The position numbers and the translations under genes were made by a program. The notes under the pieces were generated by a model that worked only from the letters and a program-made list of their open reading frames with translations, ran no database searches and had not been told where the DNA came from. A stretch of DNA of 64,000 nt from Nemertoderma westbladi (Eukaryota > Xenacoelomorpha > Nemertodermatida > Nemertodermatidae), in assembly GCA_032718475.1 (NCBI GenBank), contig JAUCBJ010006714.1, positions 101,162 through 165,161 of the forward strand, read 5' to 3'. Of this stretch, positions 44,544 through 59,400 are shown in pieces (within the stretch, counting starts at the first letter, position 1; each line of letters begins with the position of its first letter).

Positions 44544-45575
44544 GTTTTAGCCACCAACCGTAATGTCACGACGTCTACACGTTTTAGTTTTAGCCACTAT
44601 CCGTAATGTAACAACATCTACGCGTTTTAGTTTTAGCCACCAACCGTAATGTCACGACGTCTACGCGTTTTAGTTTTAGCCACTAACCGTAATGTCACAA
44701 CGTCTACGCGTTTTAGTTTTAGCCACCAACCGTAATGTCACGACGTCTACACGTTTTAGTTTTAGCCACTATCCGTAATGTAACAACATCTACGCGTTTT
44801 AGTTTTAGCCACTAACCGTAATGTCACAACGTCTACGCGTTTTAGTTTTAGCCACCAACCGTAATGTCACGACGTCTACACGTTTTAGTTTTAGCCACCA
44901 ACCGTAATGTCACGACGTCTACACGTTTTAGTTTTAGCCACTATCCGTAATGTCACGACGTCTACGCGTTTTAGTTTTAGCCACCAACCGTAATGTCACG
45001 ACGTCTACACGTTTTAGTTTTAGCCACTAACCGTAATGTCACGACGTCTACGCGTTTTAGTTTTAGCCACTAACCGTAATGTCACGACGTCTACGCGTTT
45101 TAGTTTTAGCCACCAACCGTAATGTCACGACGTCTACACGTTTTAGTTTTAGCCACCAACCGTAATGTCACGACGTCTACACGTTTTAGTTTTAGCCACC
45201 AACCGTAATGTCACGACGTCTACACGTTTTAGTTTTAGCCACCAACCGTAATGTCACGACGTCTACACGTTTTAGTTTTAGCCACCAACCGTAATGTCAC
45301 GACGTCTACACGTTTTAGTTTTAGCCACCAACCGTAATGTCACGACGTCTACACGTTTTAGTTTTAGCCACTATCCGTAATGTCACGACGTCTACGCGTT
45401 TTAGTTTTAGCCACCAACCGTAATGTCACGACGTCTACACGTTTTAGTTTTAGCCACCAACCGTAATGTCACGACGTCTACACGTTTTAGTTTTAGCCAC
45501 TATCCGTAATGTCACGACGTCTACGCGTTTTAGTTTTAGCCACCAACCGTAATGTCACGACGTCTACACGTTTTA
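44544..45575. repeat. 24-unit cluster of TACACG units
   Basis: Within exactly 24 units, most are CCAACC/CACGACG units ending TACACG. Six identical ones stand in a row at 45,103-45,360. The form is a CpG-to-CpA change at position 36. TACACG is otherwise occasional, and elsewhere it occurs on other backgrounds, such as AACAACG at 7.0-7.5 kb. Confidence 0.9.
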
Positions 45576-48500
45576 GTTTTAGCCACTAACCGTAATGTCA
45601 CGACGTCTACGCGTTTTAGTTTTAGCCACTATCCGTAATGTAACAACATCTACGCGTTTTAGTTTTAGCCACTATCCGTAATGTCACGACGTCTACGCGT
45701 TTTAGTTTTAGCCACTATCCGTAATGTAACAACATCTACGCGTTTTAGTTTTAGCCACTATCCGTAATGTCACGACGTCTACGCGTTTTAGTTTTAGCCA
45801 CTATCCGTAATGTAACAACGTCTACGCGTTTTAGTTTTAGCCACTATCCGTAATGTAACAACGTCTACGCGTTTTAGTTTTAGCCACTAACCGTAATGTC
45901 ACGACGTCTACGCGTTTTAGTTTTAGCCACTATCCGTAATGTCACGACGTCAACGCGTTTTAGTTTTAGCCACTATCCGTAATGTCACGACGTCTACGCG
46001 TTTTAGTTTTAGCCACTAACCGTAATGTCACAACATCTACGCGTTTTAGTTTTAGCCACTAACCGTAATGTCACGACGTCTACGCGTTTTAGTTTTAGCC
46101 ACTATCCGTAATGTAACAACATCTACGCGTTTTAGTTTTAGCCACTATCCGTAATGTCACGACGTCTACGCGTTTTAGTTTTAGCCACTAACCGTAATGT
46201 CACGACGTCTACGCGTTTTAGTTTTAGCCACTATCCGTAATGTCACGACGTCAACGCGTTTTAGTTTTAGCCACTATCCGTAATGTCACGACGTCTACGC
46301 GTTTTAGTTTTAGCCACTATCCGTAATGTAACAACGTCTACGCGTTTTAGTTTTAGCCACTAACCGTAATGTCACGACGTCTACGCGTTTTAGTTTTAGC
46401 CACTATCCGTAATGTAACAACATCTACGCGTTTTAGTTTTAGCCACTAACCGTAATGTCACGACGTCTACGCGTTTTAGTTTTAGCCACTATCCGTAATG
46501 TAACAACGTCTACGCGTTTTAGTTTTAGCCACTAACCGTAATGTCACGACGTCTACGCGTTTTAGTTTTAGCCACTATCCGTAATGTCACGACGTCAACG
46601 CGTTTTAGTTTTAGCCACTATCCGTAATGTCACGACGTCTACGCGTTTTAGTTTTAGCCACTAACCGTAATGTCACGACGTCTACGCGTTTTAGTTTTAG
46701 CCACTATCCGTAATGTCACGACGTCAACGCGTTTTAGTTTTAGCCACTATCCGTAATGTCACGACGTCTACGCGTTTTAGTTTTAGCCACTATCCGTAAT
46801 GTAACAACGTCTACGCGTTTTAGTTTTAGCCACTAACCGTAATGTCACGACGTCTACGCGTTTTAGTTTTAGCCACTATCCGTAATGTAACAACATCTAC
46901 GCGTTTTAGTTTTAGCCACTAACCGTAATGTCACGACGTCTACGCGTTTTAGTTTTAGCCACTATCCGTAATGTAACAACGTCTACGCGTTTTAGTTTTA
47001 GCCACTATCCGTAATGTCACAACGTCTACGCGTTTTAGTTTTAGCCACTAACCGTAATGTCACGACGTCTACGCGTTTTAGTTTTAGCCACTATCCGTAA
47101 TGTAACAACATCTACGCGTTTTAGTTTTAGCCACTATCCGTAATGTCACGACGTCTACGCGTTTTAGTTTTAGCCACTATCCGTAATGTAACAACATCTA
47201 CGCGTTTTAGTTTTAGCCACTAACCGTAATGTCACGACGTCTACGCGTTTTAGTTTTAGCCACTAACCGTAATGTCACAACGTCTACGCGTTTTAGTTTT
47301 AGCCACTATCCGTAATGTAACAACGTCTACGCGTTTTAGTTTTAGCCACTAACCGTAATGTCACGACGTCTACGCGTTTTAGTTTTAGCCACTATCCGTA
47401 ATGTAACAACATCTACGCGTTTTAGTTTTAGCCACTAACCGTAATGTCACAACGTCTACGCGTTTTAGTTTTAGCCACTATCCGTAATGTAACAACGTCT
47501 ACGCGTTTTAGTTTTAGCCACTAACCGTAATGTCACGACGTCTACGCGTTTTAGTTTTAGCCACTATCCGTAATGTAACAACATCTACGCGTTTTAGTTT
47601 TAGCCACTAACCGTAATGTCACAACGTCTACGCGTTTTAGTTTTAGCCACTAACCGTAATGTCACAACGTCTACGCGTTTTAGTTTTAGCCACTATCCGT
47701 AATGTAACAACATCTACGCGTTTTAGTTTTAGCCACTATCCGTAATGTCACGACGTCTACGCGTTTTAGTTTTAGCCACTATCCGTAATGTCACGACGTC
47801 TACGCGTTTTAGTTTTAGCCACTATCCGTAATGTAACAACATCTACGCGTTTTAGTTTTAGCCACTATCCGTAATGTCACGACGTCTACGCGTTTTAGTT
47901 TTAGCCACTATCCGTAATGTAACAACATCTACGCGTTTTAGTTTTAGCCACTAACCGTAATGTCACAACGTCTACGCGTTTTAGTTTTAGCCACTAACCG
48001 TAATGTCACAACGTCTACGCGTTTTAGTTTTAGCCACTATCCGTAATGTCACAACGTCTACGCGTTTTAGTTTTAGCCACTATCCGTAATGTCACGACGT
48101 CTACGCGTTTTAGTTTTAGCCACTATCCGTAATGTCACGACGTCTACGCGTTTTAGTTTTAGCCACTATCCGTAATGTCACGACGTCTACGCGTTTTAGT
48201 TTTAGCCACTATCCGTAATGTCACGACGTCTACGCGTTTTAGTTTTAGCCACTATCCGTAATGTCACAACGTCTACGCGTTTTAGTTTTAGCCACTATCC
48301 GTAATGTCACGACGTCTACGCGTTTTAGTTTTAGCCACTATCCGTAATGTCACGACGTCTACGCGTTTTAGTTTTAGCCACTATCCGTAATGTCACAACG
48401 TCTACGCGTTTTAGTTTTAGCCACTATCCGTAATGTCACGACGTCTACGCGTTTTAGTTTTAGCCACTATCCGTAATGTCACGACGTCTACGCGTTTTAG

Positions 48501-48886
48501 TTTTAGCCACTATCCGTAATGTAACAACATCTACGCGTTTTAGTTTTAGCCACTAACCGTAATGTCACAACGTCTACGCGTTTTAGTTTTAGCCACTAAC
48601 CGTAATGTCACAACGTCTACGCGTTTTAGTTTTAGCCACTATCCGTAATGTCACAACGTCAACGCCTTTTAGTTTTAGCCACTAACCGTAATGTCACAAC
48701 GTCTACGCGTTTTAGTTTTAGCCACTATCCGTAATGTAACAACGTCTACGCGTTTTAGTTTTAGCCACTAACCGTAATGTCACAACGTCTACGCGTTTTA
48801 GTTTTAGCCACTAACCGTAATGTCACAACGTCTACGCGTTTTAGTTTTAGCCACTATCCGTAATGTAACAACGTCTACGCGTTTTA

Positions 48887-51800
48887 GTTTTAGCCACCAC
48901 CGTAATGTCACAACGTCAACGCCTTTTAGTTTTAGCCACTAACCGTAATGTCACAACGTCTACGCGTTTTAGTTTTAGCCACTATCCGTAATGTAACAAC
49001 GTCTACGCGTTTTAGTTTTAGCCACCACCGTAATGTCACAACGTCAACGCCTTTTAGTTTTAGCCACTAACCGTAATGTCACAACGTCTACGCGTTTTAG
49101 TTTTAGCCACTATCCGTAATGTAACAACGTCTACGCGTTTTAGTTTTAGCCACTATCCGTAATGTCACAACATCTACGCGTTTTAGTTTTAGCCACTATC
49201 CGTAATGTAACAACGTCTACGCGTTTTAGTTTTAGCCACCACCGTAATGTCACAACGTCAACGCCTTTTAGTTTTAGCCACTAACCGTAATGTCACAACG
49301 TCTACGCGTTTTAGTTTTAGCCACTATCCGTAATGTAACAACGTCTACGCGTTTTAGTTTTAGCCACTAACCGTAATGTCACAACGTCTACGCGTTTTAG
49401 TTTTAGCCACTAACCGTAATGTCACAACGTCTACGCGTTTTAGTTTTAGCCACCACCGTAATGTCACAACGTCAACGCCTTTTAGTTTTAGCCACTAACC
49501 GTAATGTCACAACGTCTACGCGTTTTAGTTTTAGCCACCACCGTAATGTCACAACGTCAACGCCTTTTAGTTTTAGCCACTAACCGTAATGTCACAACGT
49601 CTACGCGTTTTAGTTTTAGCCACTATCCGTAATGTAACAACGTCTACGCGTTTTAGTTTTAGCCACTATCCGTAATGTAACAACGTCTACGCGTTTTAGT
49701 TTTAGCCACTAACCGTAATGTCACAACGTCTACGCGTTTTAGTTTTAGCCACTAACCGTAATGTCACAACGTCTACGCGTTTTAGTTTTAGCCACTAACC
49801 GTAATGTCACAACATCTACGCGTTTTAGTTTTAGCCACTATCCGTAATGTAACAACGTCTACGCGTTTTAGTTTTAGCCACTAACCGTAATGTCACAACG
49901 TCTACGCGTTTTAGTTTTAGCCACTATCCGTAATGTCCCAACGTCTACGCGTTTTAGTTTTAGCCACTAACCGTAATGTAACAACGTCTACGCGTTTTAG
50001 TTTTAGCCACTATCCGTAATGTCCCAACGTCTACGCGTTTTAGTTTTAGCCACTATCCGTAATGTCACGACGTCTACGCGTTTTAGTTTTAGCCACTAAC
50101 CGTAATGTCACGACGTCTACGCGTTTTAGTTTTAGCCACTATCCGTAATGTAACAACGTCTACGCGTTTTAGTTTTAGCCACTATCCGTAATGTAACAAC
50201 GTCTACGCGTTTTAGTTTTAGCCACTATCCGTAATGTAACAACGTCTACGCGTTTTAGTTTTAGCCACCAACCGTAATGTAACAACGTCTACGCGTTTTA
50301 GTTTTAGCCACTATCCGTAATGTCCCAACGTCTACGCGTTTTAGTTTTAGCCACTAACCGTAATGTCACAACGTCTACGCGTTTTAGTTTTAGCCACTAA
50401 CCGTAATGTCACGACGTCTACGCGTTTTAGTTTTAGCCACTATCCGTAATGTCACAACGTCTACGCGTTTTAGTTTTAGCCACTAACCGTAATGTCACGA
50501 CGTCTACGCGTTTTAGTTTTAGCCACTAACCGTAATGTCACAACGTCTACGCGTTTTAGTTTTAGCCACTAACCGTAATGTCACGACGTCTACGCGTTTT
50601 AGTTTTAGCCACCAACCGTAATGTCACAACGTCTACGCGTTTTAGTTTTAGCCACTATCCGTAATGTCACAACGTCTACGCGTTTTAGTTTTAGCCACTA
50701 TCCGTAATGTCCCAACGTCTACGCGTTTTAGTTTTAGCCACTAACCGTAATGTCACAACGTCTACGCGTTTTAGTTTTAGCCACCAACCGTAATGTCACG
50801 ACGTCTACGCGTTTTAGTTTTAGCCACTATCCGTAATGTCCCAACGTCTACGCGTTTTAGTTTTAGCCACTAACCGTAATGTCACGACGTCTACGCGTTT
50901 TAGTTTTAGCCACCAACCGTAATGTCACGACGTCTACGCGTTTTAGTTTTAGCCACTATCCGTAATGTCACGACGTCTACGCGTTTTAGTTTTAGCCACT
51001 ATCCGTAATGTCCCAACGTCTACGCGTTTTAGTTTTAGCCACTAACCGTAATGTCACAACGTCTACGCGTTTTAGTTTTAGCCACTATCCGTAATGTCCC
51101 AACGTCTACGCGTTTTAGTTTTAGCCACTAACCGTAATGTCACGACGTCTACGCGTTTTAGTTTTAGCCACTATCCGTAATGTCACGACGTCTACGCGTT
51201 TTAGTTTTAGCCACTATCCGTAATGTCCCAACGTCTACGCGTTTTAGTTTTAGCCACTAACCGTAATGTCACAACGTCTACGCGTTTTAGTTTTAGCCAC
51301 TATCCGTAATGTCCCAACGTCTACGCGTTTTAGTTTTAGCCACCACCGTAATGTCACAACGTCTACGCGTTTTAGTTTTAGCCACTATCCGTAATGTCCC
51401 AACGTCTACGCGTTTTAGTTTTAGCCACCACCGTAATGTCACAACGTCTACGCGTTTTAGTTTTAGCCACTAACCGTAATGTCACAACGTCTACGCGTTT
51501 TAGTTTTAGCCACTATCCGTAATGTCCCAACGTCTACGCGTTTTAGTTTTAGCCACTAACCGTAATGTCACGACGTCTACGCGTTTTAGTTTTAGCCACT
51601 AACCGTAATGTCACAACGTCTACGCGTTTTAGTTTTAGCCACTATCCGTAATGTCCCAACGTCTACGCGTTTTAGTTTTAGCCACTAACCGTAATGTCAC
51701 GACGTCTACGCGTTTTAGTTTTAGCCACTAACCGTAATGTCACAACGTCTACGCGTTTTAGTTTTAGCCACTATCCGTAATGTCCCAACGTCTACGCGTT

Positions 51801-54800
51801 TTAGTTTTAGCCACCACCGTAATGTCACAACGTCTACGCGTTTTAGTTTTAGCCACTAACCGTAATGTCACAACGTCTACGCGTTTTAGTTTTAGCCACT
51901 ATCCGTAATGTCCCAACGTCTACGCGTTTTAGTTTTAGCCACCACCGTAATGTCACAACGTCTACGCGTTTTAGTTTTAGCCACTAACCGTAATGTCACA
52001 ACGTCTACGCGTTTTAGTTTTAGCCACTAACCGTAATGTCACAACGTCTACGCGTTTTAGTTTTAGCCACTATCCGTAATGTCCCAACGTCTACGCGTTT
52101 TAGTTTTAGCCACTAACCGTAATGTCACGACGTCTACGCGTTTTAGTTTTAGCCACTATCCGTAATGTCACGACGTCTACGCGTTTTAGTTTTAGCCACT
52201 ATCCGTAATGTCCCAACGTCTACGCGTTTTAGTTTTAGCCACTAACCGTAATGTCACAACGTCTACGCGTTTTAGTTTTAGCCACTATCCGTAATGTTCC
52301 AACGTCTACGCGTTTTAGTTTTAGCCACTAACCGTAATGTCACAACGTCTACGCGTTTTAGTTTTAGCCACTATCCGTAATGTCCCAACGTCTACGCGTT
52401 TTAGTTTTAGCCACTAACCGTAATGTCACAACGTCTACGCGTTTTAGTTTTAGCCACTATCCGTAATGTCCCAACGTCTACGCGTTTTAGTTTTAGCCAC
52501 TATCCGTAATGTCCCAACGTCTACGCGTTTTAGTTTTAGCCACTAACCGTAATGTCACAACGTCTACGCGTTTTAGTTTTAGCCACTATCCGTAATGTCC
52601 CAACGTCTACGCGTTTTAGTTTTAGCCACTAACCGTAATGTCACAACGTCTACGCGTTTTAGTTTTAGCCACTATCCGTAATGTCCCAACGTCTACGCGT
52701 TTTAGTTTTAGCCACTATCCGTAATGTCACGACGTCTACGCGTTTTAGTTTTAGCCACTAACCGTAATGTCACAACGTCTACGCGTTTTAGTTTTAGCCA
52801 CTATCCGTAATGTCCCAACGTCTACGCGTTTTAGTTTTAGCCACCACCGTAATGTCACAACGTCTACGCGTTTTAGTTTTAGCCACTAACCGTAATGTCA
52901 CAACGTCTACGCGTTTTAGTTTTAGCCACTATCCGTAATGTAACAACGTCTACGCGTTTTAGTTTTAGCCACTAACCGTAATGTCACAACGTCTACGCGT
53001 TTTAGTTTTAGCCACTAACCGTAATGTCACAACGTCTACGCGTTTTAGTTTTAGCCACTATCCGTAATGTCCCAACGTCTACGCGTTTTAGTTTTAGCCA
53101 CCACCGTAATGTCACGACGTCAACGCCTTTTAGTTTTAGCTACCAACCGTAATGTCACAACGTCTACGCGTTTTAGTTTTAGCCACTAACCGTAATGTCC
53201 CAACGTCTACGCGTTTTAGTTTTAGCCACCACCGTAATGTCACGACGTCAACGCCTTTTAGTTTTAGCTACCAACCGTAATGTCACAACGTCTACGCGTT
53301 TTAGTTTTAGCCACTAACCGTAATGTCACAACGTCTACGCGTTTTAGTTTTAGCCACTATCCGTAATGTCCCAACGTCTACGCGTTTTAGTTTTAGCCAC
53401 TAACCGTAATGTCACAACGTCTACGCGTTTTAGTTTTAGCCACTATCCGTAATGTCCCAACGTCTACGCGTTTTAGTTTTAGCCACCACCGTAATGTCAC
53501 GACGTCAACGCCTTTTAGTTTTAGCTACCAACCGTAATGTCACAACGTCTACGCGTTTTAGTTTTAGCCACTATCCGTAATGTCCCAACGTCTACGCGTT
53601 TTAGTTTTAGCCACCACCGTAATGTCACGACGTCAACGCCTTTTAGTTTTAGCTACCAACCGTAATGTCACAACGTCTACGCGTTTTAGTTTTAGCCACT
53701 AACCGTAATGTCACAACGTCTACGCGTTTTAGTTTTAGCCACTATCCGTAATGTCCCAACGTCTACGCGTTTTAGTTTTAGCCACTAACCGTAATGTCAC
53801 GACGTCAACGCCTTTTAGTTTTAGCTACCAACCGTAATGTCACAACGTCTACGCGTTTTAGTTTTAGCCACTATCCGTAATGTCCCAACGTCTACGCGTT
53901 TTAGTTTTAGCCACTAACCGTAATGTCACGACGTCAACGCCTTTTAGTTTTAGCTACCAACCGTAATGTCACAACGTCTACGCGTTTTAGTTTTAGCCAC
54001 TATCCGTAATGTCCCAACGTCTACGCGTTTTAGTTTTAGCCACTAACCGTAATGTCACGACGTCAACGCCTTTTAGTTTTAGCTACCAACCGTAATGTCA
54101 CAACGTCTACGCGTTTTAGTTTTAGCCACTATCCGTAATGTCCCAACGTCTACGCGTTTTAGTTTTAGCCACTAACCGTAATGTCACGACGTCAACGCCT
54201 TTTAGTTTTAGCTACCAACCGTAATGTCACAACGTCTACGCGTTTTAGTTTTAGCCACTATCCGTAATGTCCCAACGTCTACGCGTTTTAGTTTTAGCCA
54301 CTAACCGTAATGTCACGACGTCAACGCCTTTTAGTTTTAGCCACCAACCGTAATGTCACGACGTCTACGCGTTTTAGTTTTAGCCACTAACCGTAATGTC
54401 ACGACGTCAACGCCTTTTAGTTTTAGCCACCAACCGTAATGTCACGACGTCTACGCGTTTTAGTTTTAGCCACTAACCGTAATGTCACGACGTCAACGCC
54501 TTTTAGTTTTAGCTACCAACCGTAATGTCACAACGTCTACGCGTTTTAGTTTTAGCCACTATCCGTAATGTCCCAACGTCTACGCGTTTTAGTTTTAGCC
54601 ACTATCCGTAATGTCCCAACGTCTACGCGTTTTAGTTTTAGCCACTATCCGTAATGTAACAACGTCTACGCGTTTTAGTTTTAGCCACTATCCGTAATGT
54701 CCCAACGTCTACGCGTTTTAGTTTTAGCCACTATCCGTAATGTCCCAACGTCTACGCGTTTTAGTTTTAGCCACTATCCGTAATGTCACAACGTCTACGC

Positions 54801-56436
54801 GTTTTAGTTTTAGCCACTATCCGTAATGTAACAACGTCTACGCGTTTTAGTTTTAGCCACTATCCGTAATGTAACAACGTCTACGCGTTTTAGTTTTAGC
54901 CACTATCCGTAATGTCACAACGTCTACGCGTTTTAGTTTTAGCCACTATCCGTAATGTAACAACGTCTACGCGTTTTAGTTTTAGCCACTATCCGTAATG
55001 TAACAACGTCTACGCGTTTTAGTTTTAGCCACTATCCGTAATGTCCCAACGTCTACGCGTTTTAGTTTTAGCCACCACCGTAATGTCACAACGTCTACGC
55101 GTTTTAGTTTTAGCCACTAACCGTAATGTCACGACGTCAACGCCTTTTAGTTTTAGCCACCAACCGTAATGTCACGACGTCTACGCGTTTTAGTTTTAGC
55201 CACTAACCGTAATGTCACGACGTCAACGCCTTTTAGTTTTAGCCACCAACCGTAATGTCCCAACGTCTACGCGTTTTAGTTTTAGCCACTAACCGTAATG
55301 TCACGACGTCAACGCCTTTTAGTTTTAGCCACCAACCGTAATGTCACGACGTCTACGCGTTTTAGTTTTAGCCACTAACCGTAATGTCACGACGTCAACG
55401 CCTTTTAGTTTTAGCCACCAACCGTAATGTCACGACGTCTACGCGTTTTAGTTTTAGCCACTATCCGTAATGTCCCAACGTCTACGCGTTTTAGTTTTAG
55501 CCACTATCCGTAATGTCCCAACGTCTACGCGTTTTAGTTTTAGCCACTAACCGTAATGTCACGACGTCAACGCCTTTTAGTTTTAGCCACCAACCGTAAT
55601 GTCACGACGTCTACGCGTTTTAGTTTTAGCCACTATCCGTAATGTCCCAACGTCTACGCGTTTTAGTTTTAGCCACCACCGTAATGTCACAACGTCTACG
55701 CGTTTTAGTTTTAGCCACTAACCGTAATGTCACGACGTCAACGCCTTTTAGTTTTAGCCACCAACCGTAATGTCACGACGTCTACGCGTTTTAGTTTTAG
55801 CCACTAACCGTAATGTCACGACGTCAACGCCTTTTAGTTTTAGCCACCAACCGTAATGTCCCAACGTCTACGCGTTTTAGTTTTAGCCACTAACCGTAAT
55901 GTCACGACGTCAACGCCTTTTAGTTTTAGCCACCAACCGTAATGTCACGACGTCTACGCGTTTTAGTTTTAGCCACTATCCGTAATGTCCCAACGTCTAC
56001 GCGTTTTAGTTTTAGCCACCACCGTAATGTCACAACGTCTACGCGTTTTAGTTTTAGCCACTATCCGTAATGTCACAACGTCAACGCCTTTTAGTTTTAG
56101 CCACTATCCGTAATGTAACAACGTCTACGCGTTTTAGTTTTAGCCACTAACCGTAATGTCACAACGTCAACGCCTTTTAGTTTTAGCCACTATCCGTAAT
56201 GTAACAACGTCTACGCGTTTTAGTTTTAGCCACTAACCGTAATGTCACAACGTCTACGCGTTTTAGTTTTAGCCACTAACCGTAATGTCACAACGTCTAC
56301 GCGTTTTAGTTTTAGCCACTATCCGTAATGTCCCAACGTCTACGCGTTTTAGTTTTAGCCACTATCCGTAATGTAACAACGTCTACGCGTTTTAGTTTTA
56401 GCCACCACCGTAATGTCACGACGTCTACGCGTTTTA
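48887..56436. repeat. Satellite domain with 18 one-base-short CCACCACCG units
   Basis: Eighteen units read CCACCACCG, having lost one A of the CCAACC type, and are 42 bp long. They occur only here. They are paired with CACAACGTCAACGCC at about 48.9-49.6 kb, CACAACGTCTACGCG in most of the units between 51.3 and 56.1 kb, and CACGACGTCAACGCC at 53.1-53.6 kb, so the deletion has recombined onto several backgrounds. CTATCC/CCCAACG units alternate with them. Confidence 0.9.
53775..54290. repeat. 129-bp (three-unit) higher-order repeat, four copies
   Basis: The triplet is CTAACC/CACGACGTCAACGCC, then GCTACC/CACAACG, then CTATCC/CCCAACG. It starts at 53,775, 53,904, 54,033 and 54,162, giving 516 bp. 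A shorter, imperfect run of the same triplet, using a CCACCACCG unit, precedes it from about 53.1 kb. Confidence 0.93.
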
Positions 56437-59400
56437 GTTTTAGCCACTAACCGTAATGTCACGACGTCTACGCGTTTTAGTTTTAGCCACTATCCGTAAT
56501 GTCACAACGTCTACGCGTTTTAGTTTTAGCCACCAACCGTAATGTCACGACGTCTACGCGTTTTAGTTTTAGCCACCAACCGTAATGTCACAACGTCTAC
56601 GCGTTTTAGTTTTAGCCACTATCCGTAATGTCCCAACGTCTACGCGTTTTAGTTTTAGCCACTAACCGTAATGTCACGACGTCTACGCGTTTTAGTTTTA
56701 GCCACCAACCGTAATGTCACAACGTCTACGCGTTTTAGTTTTAGCCACTATCCGTAATGTCCCAACGTCTACGCGTTTTAGTTTTAGCCACTAACCGTAA
56801 TGTCACAACGTCTACGCGTTTTAGTTTTAGCCACTAACCGTAATGTCACAACGTCTACGCGTTTTAGTTTTAGCCACTAACCGTAATGTCACGACGTCTA
56901 CGCGTTTTAGTTTTAGCCACCAACCGTAATGTCACAACGTCTACGCGTTTTAGTTTTAGCCACTATCCGTAATGTCCCAACGTCTACGCGTTTTAGTTTT
57001 AGCCACTAACCGTAATGTCACAACGTCTACGCGTTTTAGTTTTAGCCACTAACCGTAATGTCACAACGTCTACGCGTTTTAGTTTTAGCCACTAACCGTA
57101 ATGTCACAACGTCTACGCGTTTTAGTTTTAGCCACTAACCGTAATGTCACGACGTCTACGCGTTTTAGTTTTAGCCACCAACCGTAATGTCACAACGTCT
57201 ACGCGTTTTAGTTTTAGCCACTATCCGTAATGTCCCAACGTCTACGCGTTTTAGTTTTAGCCACTAACCGTAATGTCACAACGTCTACGCGTTTTAGTTT
57301 TAGCCACCAACCGTAATGTCACAACGTCTACGCGTTTTAGTTTTAGCCACTATCCGTAATGTCCCAACGTCTACGCGTTTTAGTTTTAGCCACTAACCGT
57401 AATGTCACGACGTCTACGCGTTTTAGTTTTAGCCACCAACCGTAATGTCACAACGTCTACGCGTTTTAGTTTTAGCCACCAACCGTAATGTCACAACGTC
57501 TACGCGTTTTAGTTTTAGCCACCAACCGTAATGTCACAACGTTTACGCGTTTTAGTTTTAGCCACTATCCGTAATGTCCCAACGTCTACACGTTTTAGTT
57601 TTAGCCACTATCCGTAATGTCCCAACGTCTACGCGTTTTAGTTTTAGCCACCAACCGTAATGTCACAACGTTTACGCGTTTTAGTTTTAGCCACCAACCG
57701 TAATGTCACAACGTTTACGCGTTTTAGTTTTAGCCACTATCCGTAATGTCCCAACGTCTACGCGTTTTAGTTTTAGCCACTATCCGTAATGTAACAACGT
57801 CTACGCGTTTTAGTTTTAGCCACTATCCGTAATGTAACAACGTCTACGCGTTTTAGTTTTAGCCACTATCCGTAATGTCACGACGTCTACGCGTTTTAGT
57901 TTTAGCCACTATCCGTAATGTCACGACGTCTACGCGTTTTAGTTTTAGCCACTATCCGTAATGTCACAACGTCTACGCGTTTTAGTTTTAGCCACTATCC
58001 GTAATGTCCCAACGTCTACGCGTTTTAGTTTTAGCCACCAACCGTAATGTCACAACGTCTACGCGTTTTAGTTTTAGCCACTATCCGTAATGTCACAACG
58101 TCTACGCGTTTTAGTTTTAGCCACTAACCGTAATGTCATGACGTCTACGCGTTTTAGTTTTAGCCACCAACCGTAATGTCACAACGTCTACGCGTTTTAG
58201 TTTTAGCCACTATCCGTAATGTCCCAACGTCTACGCGTTTTAGTTTTAGCCACTAACCGTAATGTCACAACGTCTACGCGTTTTAGTTTTAGCCACCAAC
58301 GGTAATGTCACAACGTCTACGCGTTTTAGTTTTAGCCACTATCCGTAATGTCCCAACGTCTACGCGTTTTAGTTTTAGCCACTAACCGTAATGTCACGAC
58401 GTCTACGCGTTTTAGTTTTAGCCACCAACCGTAATGTCACAACGTCTACGCGTTTTAGTTTTAGCCACCAACCGTAATGTCACAACGTCTACGCGTTTTA
58501 GTTTTAGCCACTAACCGTAATGTAACAACATCTACGCGTTTTAGTTTTAGCCACTAACCGTAATGTCACAACGTCTACGCGTTTTAGTTTTAGCCACTAT
58601 CCGTAATGTCCCAACGTCTACGCGTTTTAGTTTTAGCCACTAACCGTAATGTCACAACGTCTACGCGTTTTAGTTTTAGCCACTATCCGTAATGTCCCAA
58701 CGTCTACGCGTTTTAGTTTTAGCCACTAACCGTAATGTCACAACGTCTACGCGTTTTAGTTTTAGCCACTATCCGTAATGTCCCAACGTCTACGCGTTTT
58801 AGTTTTAGCCACTAACCGTAATGTCACAACGTCTACGCGTTTTAGTTTTAGCCACTAACCGTAATGTCACAACGTCTACGCGTTTTAGTTTTAGCCACTA
58901 TCCGTAATGTCCCAACGTCTACGCGTTTTAGTTTTAGCCACTAACCGTAATGTCACAACGTCTACGCGTTTTAGTTTTAGCCACTATCCGTAATGTCCCA
59001 ACGTCTACGCGTTTTAGTTTTAGCCACTAACCGTAATGTCACAACGTCTACGCGTTTTAGTTTTAGCCACTAACCGTAATGTCACAACGTCTACGCGTTT
59101 TAGTTTTAGCCACTATCCGTAATGTCCCAACGTCTACGCGTTTTAGTTTTAGCCACTAACCGTAATGTAACAACGTTTACGCGTTTTAGTTTTAGCCACT
59201 AACCGTAATGTCACGACGTCTACGCGTTTTAGTTTTAGCCACCAACCGTAATGTCACAACGTCTACGCGTTTTAGTTTTAGCCACCAACCGTAATGTCAC
59301 AACGTCTACGCGTTTTAGTTTTAGCCACTAACCGTAATGTAACAACATCTACGCGTTTTAGTTTTAGCCACTATCCGTAATGTCACAACGTCTACGCGTT

